Shown here: in pieces, positions 43,993 to 52,628 of the stretch
Layout: each line of letters opens with the position of its first letter
Position numbering within the stretch: position 1 is the first letter of the stretch
Source of the DNA: Sphingosinicella soli
Lineage (GTDB): Bacteria > Pseudomonadota > Alphaproteobacteria > Sphingomonadales > Sphingomonadaceae
Assembly: GCF_014199685.1 (NCBI RefSeq)
Contig: NZ_JACHNZ010000025.1
Span: forward strand, 1-57,723
DNA length: 57,723 nucleotides
Reading direction: 5' to 3'
Program-made: the position numbers and the translations under genes
The notes under the pieces: model-generated
What the model was told of the DNA's origin: nothing
The model's database searches: none
Seen by the model: only the letters and a program-made list of their open reading frames with translations

Positions 43993-45684
43993 TCAGCGGT
44001 CGATACCCATTGCGTGCCGCGCCGCCAGATAACCGAATGTCATCGCCGGGCCGATCGTTGCCCCCGCACCCGGATAGGATGGTCCCATCACCGACGCCGA
44101 CGTGTTGCCGATCGCATAAAGACCGACAATGGCGCAGCCATCCGTGTCCATAACCTGAGCGTTGCCGTTGGTCGCCAGGCCGCCGTTGGTGCCGATATCG
44201 CCGGGATAGATAGGCAGAGCATAAAACGGCGCGCGTTCGAGCGGCAGCAGGTTCGGGTTGGGCCGCACCTTCGGATCGCCGTAATAGCGGTCGTAAGGAT
44301 TATCGCCCCGGTGGAAATCGGGATCCTTTCCTTGCTGCGCGTGATGATTGAAATGATCGACTGTTTCGCGCAGCACGCCACGATCGATCTTGAGCCGATC
44401 GGCCATGTCATCCCACGAATTTGTGCGCACCACGATATCGCGTACGGCTGCCGAGTGCATCCAGTTCGGGATCATCGGCATCAGCGGCCCCATGGGATAT
44501 CGCCAGCGAAACCGGGCGTCGAACAGTATCCAGGATGGACTGGTGGGCGCTTCGGGCAGGTTTCGTTCCATCATCTGCCGCCCGACGACGTGATATGAGG
44601 CGGCCTCATTGACGTACCGACGCCCGACGGCATTGATGATGATGGACCCCGGCAGCGAGCGTTCGAAGAACAGCGGCCAGGCACTTTCATGTCCAGGCAC
44701 GCGGATTGTGGGCGCCCACCAGGCCGAATCAAGCCGTATCGCTTTTGCGCCTACGGCCAGAGCCGCCGTCAGGGCGTCTCCGGTGTTGTTCGACTGGCCC
44801 CCGCTCCAGTCAGGATTGGTGGAGCGCGTGAGGTTCTGCGCCCGCAGGTCGGGATTGCGCTCGAATCCGCCGGCGCCCAGGATAACGGCTTTGGACGCCT
44901 TCACTTTAAACAATTTTCCGCCGATTTCCACGACAGCGCCCGTCACGATTTCGCCGTCGCGGATCAGCTCGACCAGACGCGCATTGCGTTCGATCGTGAT
45001 GCCGCGCTTGTCGAGAGACATTTTGAGCCGCGCTATGAGTGCATTGCCGCCGACAAGAAAACGATCACGCGGTGAACGCAACCGTTGCCCGATATCGAGA
45101 TAGTAGCGCGACAGCAGCCGCAGCAATATCCTCCACCAGCCCTTTGACCGGGCAAGAAGCGGACCGGCTTCTTCTGCGGTCCAACTGATCTTGCCGAACA
45201 GCATCGACGATGGATGATTGCGCCGCAGATGTTCCAGATCGTCGCCCAGCGCACGTCCGTCGAGCGGCAGCGGCATGTGGCTGCGATAGCCGAGCTTTCC
45301 GCCCGGCAATTCAGCATGATAATCCGTATAGGCGATCGAGACGTAGCGCACGTCCGTCGCCTTCGTGACATAATCCAGCATCGTCGGGGCGTTTTCGACG
45401 AAAGCCCGCATCTGCTCTTGCGGGACGAGTCCTTCCGTCAGCGAACCGATATAGGACAGCGCCTCTGCAGCCGAATCCTGGTGAACGGCGGGATCGGCGA
45501 GATTGCTGTTCGGTATCCAGACAACACCGCCCGATGTTGCAGTTGAACCCCCGAAAAGCGCACTTTTTTCGATGACCATCACCTTGGCACCGGCATCGGC
45601 CGCAACGATCGCGGACGTCAGGGCGCCGCCGCCCGATCCGACGACAAGGACATCAGTATACCTATCCCACGCCTCGTTCGCCAT
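43993..45684 (-). CDS. FAD-binding 3-ketosteroid Delta1-dehydrogenase-like flavoprotein
   Basis: This 563-residue flavoprotein has an N-terminal dinucleotide fold (DVLVVGSGGGALTSAIVAADAG) with an E-K-S FAD-ribose site, a GGSTATSGG loop and a C-terminal block SYPGAGATIGPAMTFGYLAARHA. The last block is highly characteristic of 3-ketosteroid Delta1-dehydrogenases, where the Tyr and Gly of the YPGxG-like motif polarise the 3-keto group. It would insert a C=C bond next to a ring ketone, a step towards aromatising that ring. Tandem ATGs at 45687/45684; GGAG spacing favours 45684. It stands alone, divergent from a VOC gene, with an island palindrome in between. Confidence 0.83.
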   Translation of the reverse strand: MANEAWDRYTDVLVVGSGGGALTSAIVAADAGAKVMVIEKSALFGGSTATSGGVVWIPNSNLADPAVHQDSAAEALSYIGSLTEGLVPQEQMRAFVENAPTMLDYVTKATDVRYVSIAYTDYHAELPGGKLGYRSHMPLPLDGRALGDDLEHLRRNHPSSMLFGKISWTAEEAGPLLARSKGWWRILLRLLSRYYLDIGQRLRSPRDRFLVGGNALIARLKMSLDKRGITIERNARLVELIRDGEIVTGAVVEIGGKLFKVKASKAVILGAGGFERNPDLRAQNLTRSTNPDWSGGQSNNTGDALTAALAVGAKAIRLDSAWWAPTIRVPGHESAWPLFFERSLPGSIIINAVGRRYVNEAASYHVVGRQMMERNLPEAPTSPSWILFDARFRWRYPMGPLMPMIPNWMHSAAVRDIVVRTNSWDDMADRLKIDRGVLRETVDHFNHHAQQGKDPDFHRGDNPYDRYYGDPKVRPNPNLLPLERAPFYALPIYPGDIGTNGGLATNGNAQVMDTDGCAIVGLYAIGNTSASVMGPSYPGAGATIGPAMTFGYLAARHAMGIDR

Positions 45685-45771
45685 CATCGCTCCAAGCTCG
45701 CGGCATGGGTCTGCCGCTGCGGTCAACGCTATGGTTCGCGGGGGTGTGCCACAATCGCAAACTGTCGCGAC

Positions 45772-45788
45772 TGTCCACTTTGCAGACA
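45772..45788. promoter_or_regulatory. Copy of the island palindrome between KstD-like and VOC genes
   Basis: TGTCCACTTTGCAGACA has the same 6-5-6 design as 56197-56213, with an identical left half and CAGACA for TGGACA. It sits in the divergent promoter region of the KstD-like flavoprotein and the VOC protein, a sensible place for IclR-type control. Confidence 0.55.
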
Positions 45789-45856
45789 ATGCCACGGACT
45801 TGGGTATCCCCGGTCCACCAGGCCCGCTACGCAGGAGCGAACAGCAGGAGTAGACG

Positions 45857-46312
45857 ATGTCTGGAACGATTTTCGCGATCACCGCCCTGTGCATAACCGA
45901 TCTGGAGCGATCGACGCGCTTCTATTGCGACGCCCTGGGTTATCGCGCGCTCACGACGACGCGGCCCGACGGCGGCGCACTGGGCGTGTCGGCCCGCTTT
46001 CTGGACCTGGACGGCCGGATGCTTGAACTGGTGGAATTTCGGGACTCCCCGCCGCCCGAGAAGGCGGATTTTCCTGTCAGCCGTACCGGTCTGATCAGCC
46101 ATCTCGCGTATAATGTCGCGAACCTGGCGGAGACGGAAGCGGCCGTCGTCGCGGCGGGTGGTACGATCGCCGAACTCACGCGCAGTCAGATGCAGCTTGA
46201 AGGCCTCGGATCATGCACGATTATCTATGTCCGCGATCCGGACGGCATCTGGATCGAGCTGATCAGCGTCGATGAAGCCGCGCGCAGGCGTTATGTCGGT
46301 CTCGATCAATAA
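45857..46312 (+). CDS. VOC-family (glyoxalase/bleomycin-resistance fold) protein
   Basis: This 151-residue protein has the paired beta-alpha-beta-beta-beta modules of the vicinal-oxygen-chelate fold: TALCITDLERSTRFYCDALGY at the start, MLELVEF mid-way, SHLAYNV with a candidate His ligand, and VRDPDGIWIELIS with a Glu ligand. Members include methylmalonyl-CoA epimerase, glyoxalases and dioxygenases; which one this is cannot be told, and the first-module His seems absent. A GCAGGAG site lies before the ATG. It overlaps the 3' end of the convergent SDR by seven bases. Confidence 0.78.
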   Translation: MSGTIFAITALCITDLERSTRFYCDALGYRALTTTRPDGGALGVSARFLDLDGRMLELVEFRDSPPPEKADFPVSRTGLISHLAYNVANLAETEAAVVAAGGTIAELTRSQMQLEGLGSCTIIYVRDPDGIWIELISVDEAARRRYVGLDQ

Positions 46313-47067
46313 GCCGATCGTCCGCCGTCGATGACCAGCGGGTGTCCCGTGATATGGCGGGACTGATCCGAACACAGCCAGAAAGCCGCATCGGCGATAT
46401 CACCGGGATCGGCAATACGCCCAAGCGGATGATTTGCGATCAGAGCGGCTTCGTCGATGCCCTGGATTGCGAGCATATCGGTGCGGATCGCGCTGGGACA
46501 AAGCGCGTTCACGCGTACACCGGCCGGACCATACTGGATCGCCGCCACCCGCGTCAGCCCGACCAGCGCATGTTTGGCTGCGGTATAGGCCGGCTTGCCG
46601 CGTACGCCGGTCAAACCGGCCGTTGATGCGACGTTGACGACAGCGCCGCGTCGGCGGGCCTCCATCACAGGCAGCGCGCGGCGCATGCAGTGAAACGCGC
46701 CCATCACGTTGACACGCCAGACGCGGTCCATGGTTTCAGACCGCCACGCACCGGCCTCCTCGCCGACTTCAAGATCGATCGCGGCATTGTTGACAAGGAT
46801 ATCCAGGCCGGCGGCGCCGGCCAGGACGGCTTCGAACAGCAGGGCAACGCTCGCCTCCCTGCCGACATCGACAGCGACGAAAAACCCACAGCCGCCGCCA
46901 CGCTCGATAAGGGCCACCGTATCTGCGCCGCCCGCTGCATCAAGGTCTGCCACGTAGACTGTCGCGCCTTCACGGGCCAGCCGGAGAGCAATGGCTTGCC
47001 CAACGCCGTTTCCTGCCCCGGTGACAATCGCGACTTTGCCGCTTAGCGGTCGTTCTGCAGAGATCAG
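46306..47067 (-). CDS. Short-chain dehydrogenase/reductase, probable CTG start
   Basis: From a CTG at 47067 this is a 253-residue classical SDR: GKVAIVTGAGNGVGQAI near 10-26, VNNAAI, NVASTAG and the catalytic YTAAKHA. No ATG, GTG or TTG exists in frame before a GTG at 46953, and starting there would delete the whole cofactor-binding motif. The CTG overlaps the crotonase stop as CTGA and has GAGAAGGA directly upstream, so CTG initiation coupled to the previous gene is likely. It is the last gene of the nine-gene operon and would oxidise or reduce a ring alcohol/ketone. Confidence 0.82.
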   Translation of the reverse strand: MISAERPLSGKVAIVTGAGNGVGQAIALRLAREGATVYVADLDAAGGADTVALIERGGGCGFFVAVDVGREASVALLFEAVLAGAAGLDILVNNAAIDLEVGEEAGAWRSETMDRVWRVNVMGAFHCMRRALPVMEARRRGAVVNVASTAGLTGVRGKPAYTAAKHALVGLTRVAAIQYGPAGVRVNALCPSAIRTDMLAIQGIDEAALIANHPLGRIADPGDIADAAFWLCSDQSRHITGHPLVIDGGRSAY

Positions 47068-47855
47068 CTTTCCTTCTCCGCATCGCGCATCGCGCGGTCG
47101 ATGTCGGCGAGCGCTTCATACGCCAGCCCCTGCGCGATATTGGCCTGCATCACCTGCTTTATGTGCTGGACCATCACCTGTTTGGTGTAGCGCGTAACGA
47201 GCCGAGGCTGCTGCTGAATCTGGCGTGCGAGTTCCCACGCACGGGGAAGCAGCTGATCGGGAGCCAGCACTTCTCCGACCAGCCCCAGCGTCTTGGCTTC
47301 CTGTGCCGAAATCGCCTGTCCGGTGAACACCATATAGCGGGCCCGGTTTATGCCCAGCAGCATGGTAAGCGCGATGTGCATGCCGTCGCCCGGCGCCAGG
47401 TGGCCATCGACATAATGTCCGGAATCCTGAAACAGTGCAGTCTCGCTGGCCAGCACGATATCGCACAGCAACGCCTGTTCGCAGTGCCGCCATGCAGGAC
47501 CGTTGACCGCCGCGATGATCGGCACATCGACGTTCAGCATATCCATTTCCATGAAACGGCCACGCCTGATACCCACATCCCAATCACTGGGTTTGGGAAC
47601 ACCCTTGAAATGGCGGTTGCGCCAGTCCGCTTTCGGCCCCGTGAACCATTCGCCGGTGCCGGTCAGGATAATCACCTGATTTTCGCGGTCGTCACCAACC
47701 TGCCGCCACAGGCGCGACATTTCCTCCCCCGGATCACCGCCCCAGACGACCGGCCCGTCGTCGCTGTGAAGCGTGAGCTGAAGAATGCCGTCTTCACGGT
47801 GAAACTTCACATGCCGGTAATCGGCCGCGTAATCTTCAAGTGTCCGTTCCGCCAT
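47064..47855 (-). CDS. 6-oxocamphor hydrolase-like crotonase (retro-Claisen beta-diketone hydrolase)
   Basis: This 263-residue crotonase-fold protein aligns throughout with 6-oxocamphor hydrolase (OCH) of Rhodococcus, which splits a carbon-carbon bond of a bicyclic beta-diketone without CoA. Residues known to matter in OCH (Trp40, His122, His145, Asp154, Glu244) have counterparts Trp38, His124, His147, Asp157 and Glu247, in the contexts VVWGG, WRHCEQ, SGHYVD, APGDGM and AYEALA. OCH His45 is not kept (Gly43), and one residue is inserted before Asp157. The remembered OCH sequence was used, not a search. A ring-opening hydrolysis of a non-enolisable cyclic diketone is the best prediction; ordinary enoyl-CoA hydratase is less likely. 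It starts 12 bases after the meta-cleavage hydrolase. Confidence 0.82.
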   Translation of the reverse strand: MAERTLEDYAADYRHVKFHREDGILQLTLHSDDGPVVWGGDPGEEMSRLWRQVGDDRENQVIILTGTGEWFTGPKADWRNRHFKGVPKPSDWDVGIRRGRFMEMDMLNVDVPIIAAVNGPAWRHCEQALLCDIVLASETALFQDSGHYVDGHLAPGDGMHIALTMLLGINRARYMVFTGQAISAQEAKTLGLVGEVLAPDQLLPRAWELARQIQQQPRLVTRYTKQVMVQHIKQVMQANIAQGLAYEALADIDRAMRDAEKES

Positions 47856-47866
47856 GTTGATCGCCG

Positions 47867-48718
47867 TCAGCTTTCCAGGAATTCAAGGCATTCACGATTG
47901 AAGCGCTCTTTTTGCTCGATCATGAACCAATGGCCGCATTCGTCCGACAGGCTGATCCGCGCGTTCGGCAGAGCCCCCTTCAGGATCTCGTTCTGCTCGT
48001 AGGGCAGAAATTTGTCCGCCTTCCCCCACAAGCCGAACACCGGCACTTCGATCGTCGCGAGTTGCTCGGGCAGATAATAAGGGCAGGTCAGCGTCTGATA
48101 AAGAATCATCGGCTGCTCCATCGCAATAGGGAAGCGCTCCCCAACCGCGTCGGCTGTGATATCCGCCTTGTCATGCACCAGCAGTGCAAGAAGGTCGTGA
48201 AAGCTGCGCTTCGCTTCCTCCATGTCGGTGGGCCTATTGCTGGTCCATGCCCACATCGTCTGGAGACCGACGGACTCTCCAACCCATTCACGCGGATCGC
48301 GCAAGCCGCCCGGCGCCATCAGGATCAGCTTCTCCACGTCGCCGGGATGCGTCATGTAGTAATCGAGCGAAATCGCACCGCCGAGCGAATTGCCGACCGG
48401 CACGATCGTTTCGATACCCAAAGCGCCGTGCAGTTCCTTCAGCATGGCCACCTGGATCGGCGAGCTGTAGTTCAGCTTTTCCGGCTTGTCGGACAGCCCG
48501 AAACCCAGAAAATCGGGCGCCAGACAATGCCATCCGGCATCGGCAAAGACCTGCAGGTTGTGCTTGAAATTGCTGTAGCCGCTCGCACCCGGGCCGGCGC
48601 CGTGGAGGAACACGACCGTTGGCTTCCCAGGCGTCGGCACACCCGCTTCGTGATAGTGCACGCGATAGCCGTTGCGCAGCGTATGGAATTTTCCGACCGG
48701 AATGGGCGTGTTATCCAC
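47867..48718 (-). CDS. Meta-cleavage product hydrolase (BphD/HsaD-like)
   Basis: This 283-residue alpha/beta hydrolase has the C-C hydrolase features HGAGPGASGYSNF (39-51), nucleophile Ser111 in GNSLGG, Asp235 in WGKADKFLP and His263 in CGHWFMIEQ. These match BphD, MhpC and HsaD, which cleave the dienol product of extradiol ring fission. The start is the GTG at 48718, which has AGGAG nine bases upstream; an upstream frame to 48796 overlaps the dioxygenase gene and has no homology. It lies directly behind an extradiol dioxygenase, so the two should act in sequence. Confidence 0.9.
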   Translation of the reverse strand: MDNTPIPVGKFHTLRNGYRVHYHEAGVPTPGKPTVVFLHGAGPGASGYSNFKHNLQVFADAGWHCLAPDFLGFGLSDKPEKLNYSSPIQVAMLKELHGALGIETIVPVGNSLGGAISLDYYMTHPGDVEKLILMAPGGLRDPREWVGESVGLQTMWAWTSNRPTDMEEAKRSFHDLLALLVHDKADITADAVGERFPIAMEQPMILYQTLTCPYYLPEQLATIEVPVFGLWGKADKFLPYEQNEILKGALPNARISLSDECGHWFMIEQKERFNRECLEFLES

Positions 48719-48759
48719 GGGTCTCGTCTCCTGAATAAAAATGTGTCTTCCGGGGCAGA

Positions 48760-49650
48760 TCAGGTCGGGAACGGCATCATCGGTCGATGACCCCAATGGC
48801 TTCCTTTGGTGGATTCGAAAACATTATGATCCGCCCAGTTCATCACAGCCGCGCCCGTTCCGTATTCCATCATGAAGCCGCTGGGTGTGACCATGTAGAA
48901 CGACAGCATATTGTCGTTCACATGCCGCCCCAGAGACAGTGCGAGCGGGGTTTCCGTCGCCGCCACGCGATCAAGCGCATAGCCGACGTCGTCGATCGAT
49001 TTCACCTCGACCATCAAATGCTGTATGCCCGTCGGATCATCCAGTTCAGCGATCGCGAGGCTATGCTGACGACCATTGCCGCAGTGCAGGAAATAGATGC
49101 GGATTGGCGGATTTCCCGGCCCCATGTCGAAATTGATGATGTCCGAGATGCCGAAATTCATCACATCACGCCAGAACGCCAGGGTTTCATCCAGCTTTTT
49201 GGTGGCCAGAACGATGTGACCAAATCCCATGTCGTCGGTGACAAACCCGCTGACGCCGACCGGAGAAACGAAGGGGGCGAATGATGAAATCGCACCCCAG
49301 CAGATTTCATGGCGGCGACCGGCCGGATCCGTGAACCAGAAAAAGTCGCGGACCTTGCGCAGCTTGCGTTCTTCAGCGGTTCCGTCGGTAAGGGCAACGC
49401 CCGCATTCTGCATCGACGTGCGTCGCGCGTTGAACGCACTTTCGTCGGCGAGCAACCAGCCGGCGGCGTGCAGTTCATCCTTTTCAGTCTTGACGATCGC
49501 GATCCGGAAATCCCGTCCGTCCATCTTCAGATACACCGCGCCATCAGGCGCTTCAGCCGAAGCCATGCCGAGGACGTCGACGCCGTAGGTACGCCATTTT
49601 TCGATGTCGGGGGCGCCGACGATAACGTAGCTCAGTTCCTTGATTTCCAC
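48760..49650 (-). CDS. Extradiol ring-cleavage dioxygenase (BphC/HsaC-like)
   Basis: This 296-residue type I extradiol dioxygenase is made of two VOC domains. The Fe(II) ligands His145 (GFGHIVLAT), His211 (IQHLMVEV) and Glu262 (GFMMEYGTG) fall where BphC has His146, His210 and Glu260; His196 and Tyr252 fit second-sphere roles. It opens a catechol ring next to the two hydroxyls. It lies between an HsaA-type monooxygenase, which would make the catechol, and the meta-cleavage hydrolase, the same order of action as HsaA, HsaC and HsaD in steroid degradation. Confidence 0.92.
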   Translation of the reverse strand: MEIKELSYVIVGAPDIEKWRTYGVDVLGMASAEAPDGAVYLKMDGRDFRIAIVKTEKDELHAAGWLLADESAFNARRTSMQNAGVALTDGTAEERKLRKVRDFFWFTDPAGRRHEICWGAISSFAPFVSPVGVSGFVTDDMGFGHIVLATKKLDETLAFWRDVMNFGISDIINFDMGPGNPPIRIYFLHCGNGRQHSLAIAELDDPTGIQHLMVEVKSIDDVGYALDRVAATETPLALSLGRHVNDNMLSFYMVTPSGFMMEYGTGAAVMNWADHNVFESTKGSHWGHRPMMPFPT

Positions 49651-49671
49651 GATTCACTCTCCCAATTATGG

Positions 49672-50892
49672 TCAGACGCCGGCGTCGACGATATCAAGGC
49701 CGAACATTTTCTTGCCCCACACGCGGCCGTAGCCCGCGCCGTTGTTCGATCCGTGCTGCGCAGCGACCATCAGGTCGTTGTAATAGCGGCCGATAGAACG
49801 ATCCGTGTAGACGCCGCCGCTGCCCGACGCCTTGTACAGCGCCCGCGCCAGGTCGAGACAGCGATCGGGTACGGATGAACATTGGTAGCGGAACTGCAGA
49901 GCTTCGGCCTGACTTATGCTTTCACCGTTCTCCGCCCGCGCCGCCATCAGATCGAAATTGCGATGAAGCACCAGTTTCATCTCGTCGATGCCGCTGGCAG
50001 CCGCGGCTGCGGCCAGAAGCGCATCGGGATCATCGACGGTGGCCATGCCCATCGCGCCTACCCGCTTGGCTCCGTATTCCAGAAATGCGTTCAGCATACC
50101 CTGCAGCGCCCCGATCGAGGCGTTCGACACGGCGCGGTGAAAGACCTGAACGAACGGAAGTTTGTACAGGGGATTGGCGTTGATCGTCTGCCCGGGCGTT
50201 TCACGCTTCCACACGTCCCGGAAATCGAGGGTGCGATAGGCGGGCACGAACATGTCTTTGACGATGATATCGTGGCTCCCGGTGCCTTTAAGGCCGTTGA
50301 CGTGCCACGTATCGACGATTTCATAATCCTGGCGCGGCAGCAGGAAGGTGCGATAGTCCGCTTCCAGAAACGGCCTTCCCGCAGTCTTCTCCGGGTCAAC
50401 GATACCGCCCAGGAAGGTCCAGCCGCAGTATTCCGACCCGCTCGAAAATTTCCACCGACCGTTGAAGATATATCCGTCGTCGACGGGTCGCGCCGTGCCC
50501 GGCGCATAGGGCGATCCGATAAGAACCGAACTGTCACTGCCCCAGACATCCTGCGCGGCGCGGTCGTCGAACAAAGCGAGATGCCACGAATGAACACCGA
50601 CGACACCGTACACCCAGCCCACCGATGCATCGCCTTCCGACAGGGCGAACTGAACTTCGGCAAACGTGCCCGGGTCCAGCTCGTACCCGCCCCAGCGCTT
50701 GGGCTGAAGCACCCGGAAAAGACCGGCTTCAACCATTTCCGTCATTGTTTCGGGCAGGATCCGGCGATGATCAGCCTGTCGTTCGGCGCGTTCGATCAGC
50801 CTGGGGATCATGTCGCGCGCGCGCTGAATCATCGTTTCCCGACCGGGAATGTCGCTATGTTCTACTGTTCGATGCGTCGATGTCATCGTCAT
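49672..50892 (-). CDS. Flavin-dependent monooxygenase, HsaA-like (acyl-CoA dehydrogenase fold)
   Basis: This 406-residue protein has an acyl-CoA dehydrogenase fold but resembles HsaA, the two-component phenol hydroxylase of steroid degradation: FRVLQPKRWGGYELDP, ASVGWVYGVVGVHSWHLALFD, then NGRWKFSSGSEYCGWTFLGG and WHVNGLKGTGSHDIIVKDMFVP. These segments form the reduced-flavin and substrate pockets of group D monooxygenases. It would add a hydroxyl ortho to a phenol, producing the catechol for the next enzyme. The HsaB-type flavin reductase it needs is not in this window. ATGA overlap with the upstream flavoprotein. Confidence 0.88.
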   Translation of the reverse strand: MTMTSTHRTVEHSDIPGRETMIQRARDMIPRLIERAERQADHRRILPETMTEMVEAGLFRVLQPKRWGGYELDPGTFAEVQFALSEGDASVGWVYGVVGVHSWHLALFDDRAAQDVWGSDSSVLIGSPYAPGTARPVDDGYIFNGRWKFSSGSEYCGWTFLGGIVDPEKTAGRPFLEADYRTFLLPRQDYEIVDTWHVNGLKGTGSHDIIVKDMFVPAYRTLDFRDVWKRETPGQTINANPLYKLPFVQVFHRAVSNASIGALQGMLNAFLEYGAKRVGAMGMATVDDPDALLAAAAAASGIDEMKLVLHRNFDLMAARAENGESISQAEALQFRYQCSSVPDRCLDLARALYKASGSGGVYTDRSIGRYYNDLMVAAQHGSNNGAGYGRVWGKKMFGLDIVDAGV

Positions 50893-52628
50893 CTCAACCG
50901 CTCCTCACCCTGCCGCCGACCGTTCGCCACATGCTCGCCGACGCGCCGTCCCGAAAAAACGCAGTCCGCCGCCGACAAGCCGCTCATGTACACATTCGAG
51001 CAAATCCCGATTGCTGTTCGGCCCGCGGCATAAAGGCCGTTGATCGGGCGATCGTTGCGATCAAGCACCATGCCCGATTCTTCATCCACGACCAGACCGC
51101 CCAGCGTCATCGCCATCATCGGAAGCAGCGTATTCGATGCTGAAATATCAATAGCATAGAAGGGGCCGTTCGAGATCGGCAGCATTTCCTTCTGATCCTT
51201 GCGCATCGGATCACGCTCCACGCCCGCAGCGGCGCGGTTGTATCTCTCGACCGCCTGTCGCAGCTTCGCGGGGTCCAGCCCTATCTTGCCGGCGAGTTGC
51301 TCGATCGTTGCAGCCTTGGCCTTGCCCCACATCGAAAGGATGCCGGGATACCGCTGATATCCGAGCATCTTGACCGTGAACAATTCTTTCCAGGCACGCC
51401 TGTTGACCACGGAGTCGAAAATCAGGAAGCCGATGCCGCCCTGCTCCTCGTTCAGCGCATGACCGACCGACGCGCCGTAGAGCGTCTCATCGACGAAGCG
51501 TTCCGCGTCGGCATTGACGATCATGCCTTTGACCCAGTCGCTTGGCGGATTCAAAAACCGCCAGCTGCTGATCCGGCCCATTCGGTCGACCTTGCCGTTC
51601 GCCGTCTGCCCAAGGCGGATGCCGCTGCCGTCGTCGCCCGGATTGCCCATCGGGGCGGTTGCATCATGGTGCGCCGCATAGCGGTGGATCATCTGGCGGT
51701 TATAGATGAACCCGCCGGCGCTGAGGCAGACACCCGCCGTCGCGCGAAAGCGCAGCTCCACCCGATGCGTGGCTTCGATTTTCGCGACCTTGGCAAGTTC
51801 CTTGGCAGCCATCGCGTAGGTGAGGCGGGCACCCGGAAAGCTGGGCGGCAGGAGCACCATAAGTTCATTCGCACGGTTCTGGTGGCGTTGCCGATCCTTC
51901 CAGGCCTGGGTGTTGGGCGGGATCATCAGCACTTTTACCCCGACCACTGCCCCGCTGCGATCCAGGATAAGCTGGCGCACCTCGGTCTGCGGCATTGCCC
52001 GCACGCCGGAGCGGGACGCAGCGTCGCGCAGCGGCTTGTAGAGAAACTGGCCATAACGCCCGTCCTTCAAGGGCGGATGATACATGCGGTGCCCGCGCGG
52101 CGCAGGCCGTGCCAGAGCGGCGCGCGACGGCGCCAGGGAGTTATCCGAGTAGTACAGAAAATAGCGCGGATCGGGATATCCCCATTTCTTGGGAAACATC
52201 CGGCTGTTCAATTTTACCCCGTGTGCGAGCAGCCAATTCACGGTCTCGACACTGGTGTCACAAAAGCGGCGCAGCGTGGTATCCTTGATGACGCCCGCTG
52301 TTTCGATCTTCAGATACCGAAACATGTCTTCCGGCGTGTCGTGAAAGCCGGCTTCCTTCTGGATCGACGTGCCGCCGCCGGCATAGAAGATCCCGCCGTT
52401 CATCGCGGTCGAACCGCCTCCGTCGTAGCGGTCGATCGCCAGCACATCGACACCGCGCTCCGCGGCTTCCAGCGCCGCCGACACCCCTGCCCCGCCATAG
52501 CCGACAACAATGAGTTCGGCCTCGTCATCCCACGCGACAGCGTCGGGGTTATCGACCACCTCAGCCGCCTCGACTGCGGACAGCCATTCGGGGCTGCCCG
52601 GCCCGATATTCTGCGCGTCATCCATCAT
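50889..52628 (-). CDS. FAD-binding dehydrogenase of the fumarate reductase / 3-ketosteroid dehydrogenase family
   Basis: This 579-residue flavoprotein has an FAD fold (ELIVVGYGGAGVSAALEAAERG near 38-59), the GGGSTAMNGG loop, and a C-terminal LYAAGRTAIGICSNVYMSGLSAADCVFSGRRVG segment (key parts AAGRTA and YMSGLSAADCVFSG). The latter resembles 3-ketosteroid 4(5alpha)-type dehydrogenases more than the Delta1 enzyme at 43993-45684, so the two may desaturate different positions of one ring. Fumarate- or urocanate-reductase activity is an alternative. It overlaps the CoA-transferase upstream and the HsaA-like gene downstream by ATGA. Confidence 0.8.
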   Translation of the reverse strand: MMDDAQNIGPGSPEWLSAVEAAEVVDNPDAVAWDDEAELIVVGYGGAGVSAALEAAERGVDVLAIDRYDGGGSTAMNGGIFYAGGGTSIQKEAGFHDTPEDMFRYLKIETAGVIKDTTLRRFCDTSVETVNWLLAHGVKLNSRMFPKKWGYPDPRYFLYYSDNSLAPSRAALARPAPRGHRMYHPPLKDGRYGQFLYKPLRDAASRSGVRAMPQTEVRQLILDRSGAVVGVKVLMIPPNTQAWKDRQRHQNRANELMVLLPPSFPGARLTYAMAAKELAKVAKIEATHRVELRFRATAGVCLSAGGFIYNRQMIHRYAAHHDATAPMGNPGDDGSGIRLGQTANGKVDRMGRISSWRFLNPPSDWVKGMIVNADAERFVDETLYGASVGHALNEEQGGIGFLIFDSVVNRRAWKELFTVKMLGYQRYPGILSMWGKAKAATIEQLAGKIGLDPAKLRQAVERYNRAAAGVERDPMRKDQKEMLPISNGPFYAIDISASNTLLPMMAMTLGGLVVDEESGMVLDRNDRPINGLYAAGRTAIGICSNVYMSGLSAADCVFSGRRVGEHVANGRRQGEERLR

